A stretch of DNA of 5,881 nucleotides from Candidatus Gottesmanbacteria bacterium RIFCSPLOWO2_01_FULL_49_10. GTDB taxonomy: Bacteria > Patescibacteriota > Microgenomatia > UBA10105 > UBA927. The notes under the pieces are model-generated. The model ran no database searches, was not told the DNA's origin, and saw only the letters and a list, made by a program, of their open reading frames with translations. The stretch lies in contig MFJZ01000041.1 of the NCBI GenBank assembly GCA_001781025.1, positions 179 through 6,059 of the forward strand. Direction: 5' to 3'. Shown piece after piece: positions 4,321-5,881 of the stretch; positions within the stretch are counted from its first letter, which is position 1; each line of letters begins with the position of its first letter. Position numbers and translations under genes: made by a program.

Positions 4321-4482
4321 ATGAACGAAAAAGAACCTCGTACCGAACCAGGAAAGGAGGACGGTCCAGACTCCTACACAGCTCCTGTCCCTTGTCAGGG
4401 CGGACCCGCTGTTCTTGAACCTGGAAAAGACTATGAGGCGTTAGTAGATGACGAAGAAGCTGAAGACGATGATGTCGGCTAA
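4321..4482 (+). CDS. Small acidic hypothetical protein
   Basis: A 53-codon ORF whose product is rich in Glu, Asp, Pro and Gly, with a very acidic tail (DDEEAEDDDV at residues 43-52), one cysteine (25) and no membrane segment. I do not recognise a family. Two short similar pieces, TEPGKEDGPDSY (8-19) and LEPGKDYEALVDD (32-44), suggest an internal EPGK repeat. A GTG start at 4261 would give 73 residues, but the ATG at 4321 sits just after a good promoter, and the upstream part is not acidic. It is divergent from the UMP kinase gene and 103 bp before the pyruvate, phosphate dikinase gene on the same strand. It could be a real small protein, likely disordered, or a chance ORF; the promoter is the main argument for it. 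Confidence 0.5.
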   Translation: MNEKEPRTEPGKEDGPDSYTAPVPCQGGPAVLEPGKDYEALVDDEEAEDDDVG

Positions 4483-4518
4483 GCCATATCGATATAAAAA
4501 GCGCTCATAGCTTATAGT

Positions 4519-4547
4519 TTTACTTCCTCATACTCTTCTGCTATACT
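4519..4547 (+). promoter_or_regulatory. Promoter for the pyruvate, phosphate dikinase gene
   Basis: TTTACT (4519-4524), a 17-bp spacer, and TATACT (4542-4547) with an upstream TG at 4539-4540, making an extended -10. The leader to the ATG at 4586 would be about 30 nt and contains no Shine-Dalgarno sequence. Confidence 0.55.
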
Positions 4548-4585
4548 CGCCCCCAACGAATACTGCTCCTTACCTGTAATTTATT

Positions 4586-5881
4586 ATGGCTGTCGGTCCT
4601 GAGATGCGCCGCGAAGAAGGGGATCACTACAATCCGGAAGCCGCACCTCATACATGTTGTTATTCGCGTGCCATTGACGATGATGAATCGCCAGTACCAC
4701 CAACACGAGAGACCCTTGGCGGCAAGGGCCTAAGTCTCGTGGAGATGACGAGTCTCGGTCTCCCTGTTCCCCCTGGCTTTATTCTCACAACTGACGCGTG
4801 GCGCGAGTGGAAGAGCCACAATAACTCGCTCACTCCGTATCTACTACACGAAGTCACGAACCAGTTAAGCGCCCTTGAACACAAAACAGGAAAACGCCTC
4901 AACGACCCGGACAATCCGCTGTTCGTTTCTGTCCGGTCCGGCGCTCCGGTGTCGATGCCGGGAGCCATGACGACGCTTCTTAACGTCGGACTCAATGACC
5001 AGACCGTCCAGGCGCTCGCCTCCCACATTGGGGAGAAGCACGCATGGAAATCCTATCTCGAAATGATGATCCACTTAGGGTTTGAGGCTTATGGCATGGA
5101 CTACGCAGTCCTTGACGACGTCCGCAAGCGCCACATAGCAAACGCCGGCGTCACTCGATTGTCAGACTTACCAGTTGAAGAGTTCAAAGACATGGTGGAT
5201 GAAGTCAAAGAGCTCTATCGCTATCATGGGAGTGAGTTCCCACAAAATCCCGCAGAGCAGATCACGTCAGCTGTAGCCGCGGTATTTGCCTCCTGGGATA
5301 ATCCGGAGGCGCTCCGCTACCGGCAGCAAAACGCGATAAGTGATGATCTGGGTACAGCCGCAATCCTTCAAGAGATGGCGTGGGGCAATAGCACGAAAGA
5401 GGGGGCGGGAGCAGGCGTCCTCCTTACGCGCAATATACAAACCGCCGAACGGACGGCGACGGTTGCCTACGTTGGGGGAAAACAGGGCACAGCAGTCGTC
5501 GGTGAACGAGGGAACCATAAAGACGTGACGATTGACGATCTGCCGCTCCCGGAGGCTGTAAAAAACCAGTTGCATCGCGTCGTCGATGTGTTAGAAAAAC
5601 GATTTACTGCTCCCCAGGACGTAGAATTTACCTTTGACGGAGAAACGGTATGGGTTTTACAAACGCGGGACGTTCCGCTCCAGCCTGTTGCACACATCCG
5701 CATATTACTTGAACGTTTGTTCGAAGGACAGCTGACACAAAGTGAGTGCCTTCGAAACATTACAGTACAAGAACTCAGAAGTCTCCTTCAACCGCCTCTT
5801 GATCCCGGTGTCGTTTCAGCTCTACGAAAATCCGGCGATGTGCTTTCGCGCGGGACGTCGATCTCGCTCGGGAACGCATCG
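4586..5881 (+). CDS. ppdK: Pyruvate, phosphate dikinase, N-terminal part (runs off right edge)
   Basis: Interconverts pyruvate + ATP + phosphate with PEP + AMP + diphosphate in the cytoplasm. The 432 residues present cover the ATP-grasp nucleotide-binding half. Motifs: LGGKGLSLVEMTSLGLPVPPGF (44-65), VSVRSGAPVSMPGAM (114-128) with Arg117, AVFASWDNPEALRYR (232-246), DDLGTAAILQEMAWGN (253-268), GAGVLLTRN (275-283), and DVEFTF with VWVLQTR (345-350, 355-361), including Glu347 and Arg361. The run ends just before the linker to the phosphohistidine domain, so the catalytic TSHAA motif lies outside. Two normally strong blocks differ: PGMMDT is PGAMTT (125-130), and the AQGEDVVAG block reads KQGTAVVGE (299-307), losing the acidic pair. 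The first 25-30 residues are an unconserved extension. Start: ATG at 4586, with no ribosome site; a second ATG six codons later is possible. The closest alternative is a divergent PPDK-like or PEP synthase-like enzyme. Confidence 0.9.
   Translation, partial: MAVGPEMRREEGDHYNPEAAPHTCCYSRAIDDDESPVPPTRETLGGKGLSLVEMTSLGLPVPPGFILTTDAWREWKSHNNSLTPYLLHEVTNQLSALEHKTGKRLNDPDNPLFVSVRSGAPVSMPGAMTTLLNVGLNDQTVQALASHIGEKHAWKSYLEMMIHLGFEAYGMDYAVLDDVRKRHIANAGVTRLSDLPVEEFKDMVDEVKELYRYHGSEFPQNPAEQITSAVAAVFASWDNPEALRYRQQNAISDDLGTAAILQEMAWGNSTKEGAGAGVLLTRNIQTAERTATVAYVGGKQGTAVVGERGNHKDVTIDDLPLPEAVKNQLHRVVDVLEKRFTAPQDVEFTFDGETVWVLQTRDVPLQPVAHIRILLERLFEGQLTQSECLRNITVQELRSLLQPPLDPGVVSALRKSGDVLSRGTSISLGNAS

Noticed and set aside
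4486..4500. Terminator after the small acidic ORF (ATATCGATAT followed by AAAAA)
   Set aside because: The palindrome has no loop, is AT-rich and is followed by A not T on the plus strand.
4660..5760. Minus-strand ORFs antisense to the dikinase gene
   Set aside because: The plus-strand PPDK frame is open throughout with family motifs; the antisense products are Arg/Ser-rich shadows.

Overview
The window looks like a stretch of bacterial chromosome, probably from the candidate phyla radiation (Patescibacteria, perhaps a Parcubacteria-like lineage). That placement is an inference. It rests on a DUF5654-type membrane protein, a UMP kinase of the archaeal type, compact gene packing, several genes with no Shine-Dalgarno site whose -10 box sits directly before the ATG, and short tandem repeats between and inside genes. 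There are no rRNA, tRNA, CRISPR or transposase genes.

Layout. 1-473 (minus) is the N-terminal part of a Fic-family protein that runs off the left edge. 474-606 is a divergent spacer filled by two inverted arrays of 7-bp repeats and a -10 box. 607-900 (plus) is a small two-helix membrane protein of the DUF5654 type. It overlaps by 4 bp, tail to tail, with 897-1232 (minus), an unrecognised 111-residue protein whose N-terminus fits the lasso-peptide leader motif YxxPxLxxxGxxxxxT. 1259-1278 is a (CT)10 microsatellite in the leader of that gene. Then come three minus-strand housekeeping genes, transcribed from right to left: pyrH-like UMP kinase (3524-4222), recF (2306-3391) and nnrD (1317-2276). 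On the plus strand follow a 53-codon acidic ORF (4321-4482) and the first 432 codons of a pyruvate, phosphate dikinase (4586-5881), cut by the right edge.

How the genes fit together. The conserved genes serve unrelated housekeeping tasks: pyrimidine nucleotide supply, recombinational repair, repair of hydrated NAD(P)H, and pyruvate/PEP interconversion. Nothing suggests one pathway. The Fic gene and the lasso-leader-like ORF are the accessory part.

The most unusual signal is the repeat system. Two spacers each carry three repeat units, a 54-bp gap and three units in inverted orientation. One uses a 7-mer (CAAANNN), the other a 9-mer (GTACGANNN). Tandem 7-bp repeats also occur in frame inside recF at two apparent loops, a palindrome lies in an apparent insert of nnrD, and a 9-bp tandem repeat abuts the nnrD start codon. 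The second signal is the set of -10 boxes placed 6-8 nt before start codons, which predicts leaderless mRNAs.
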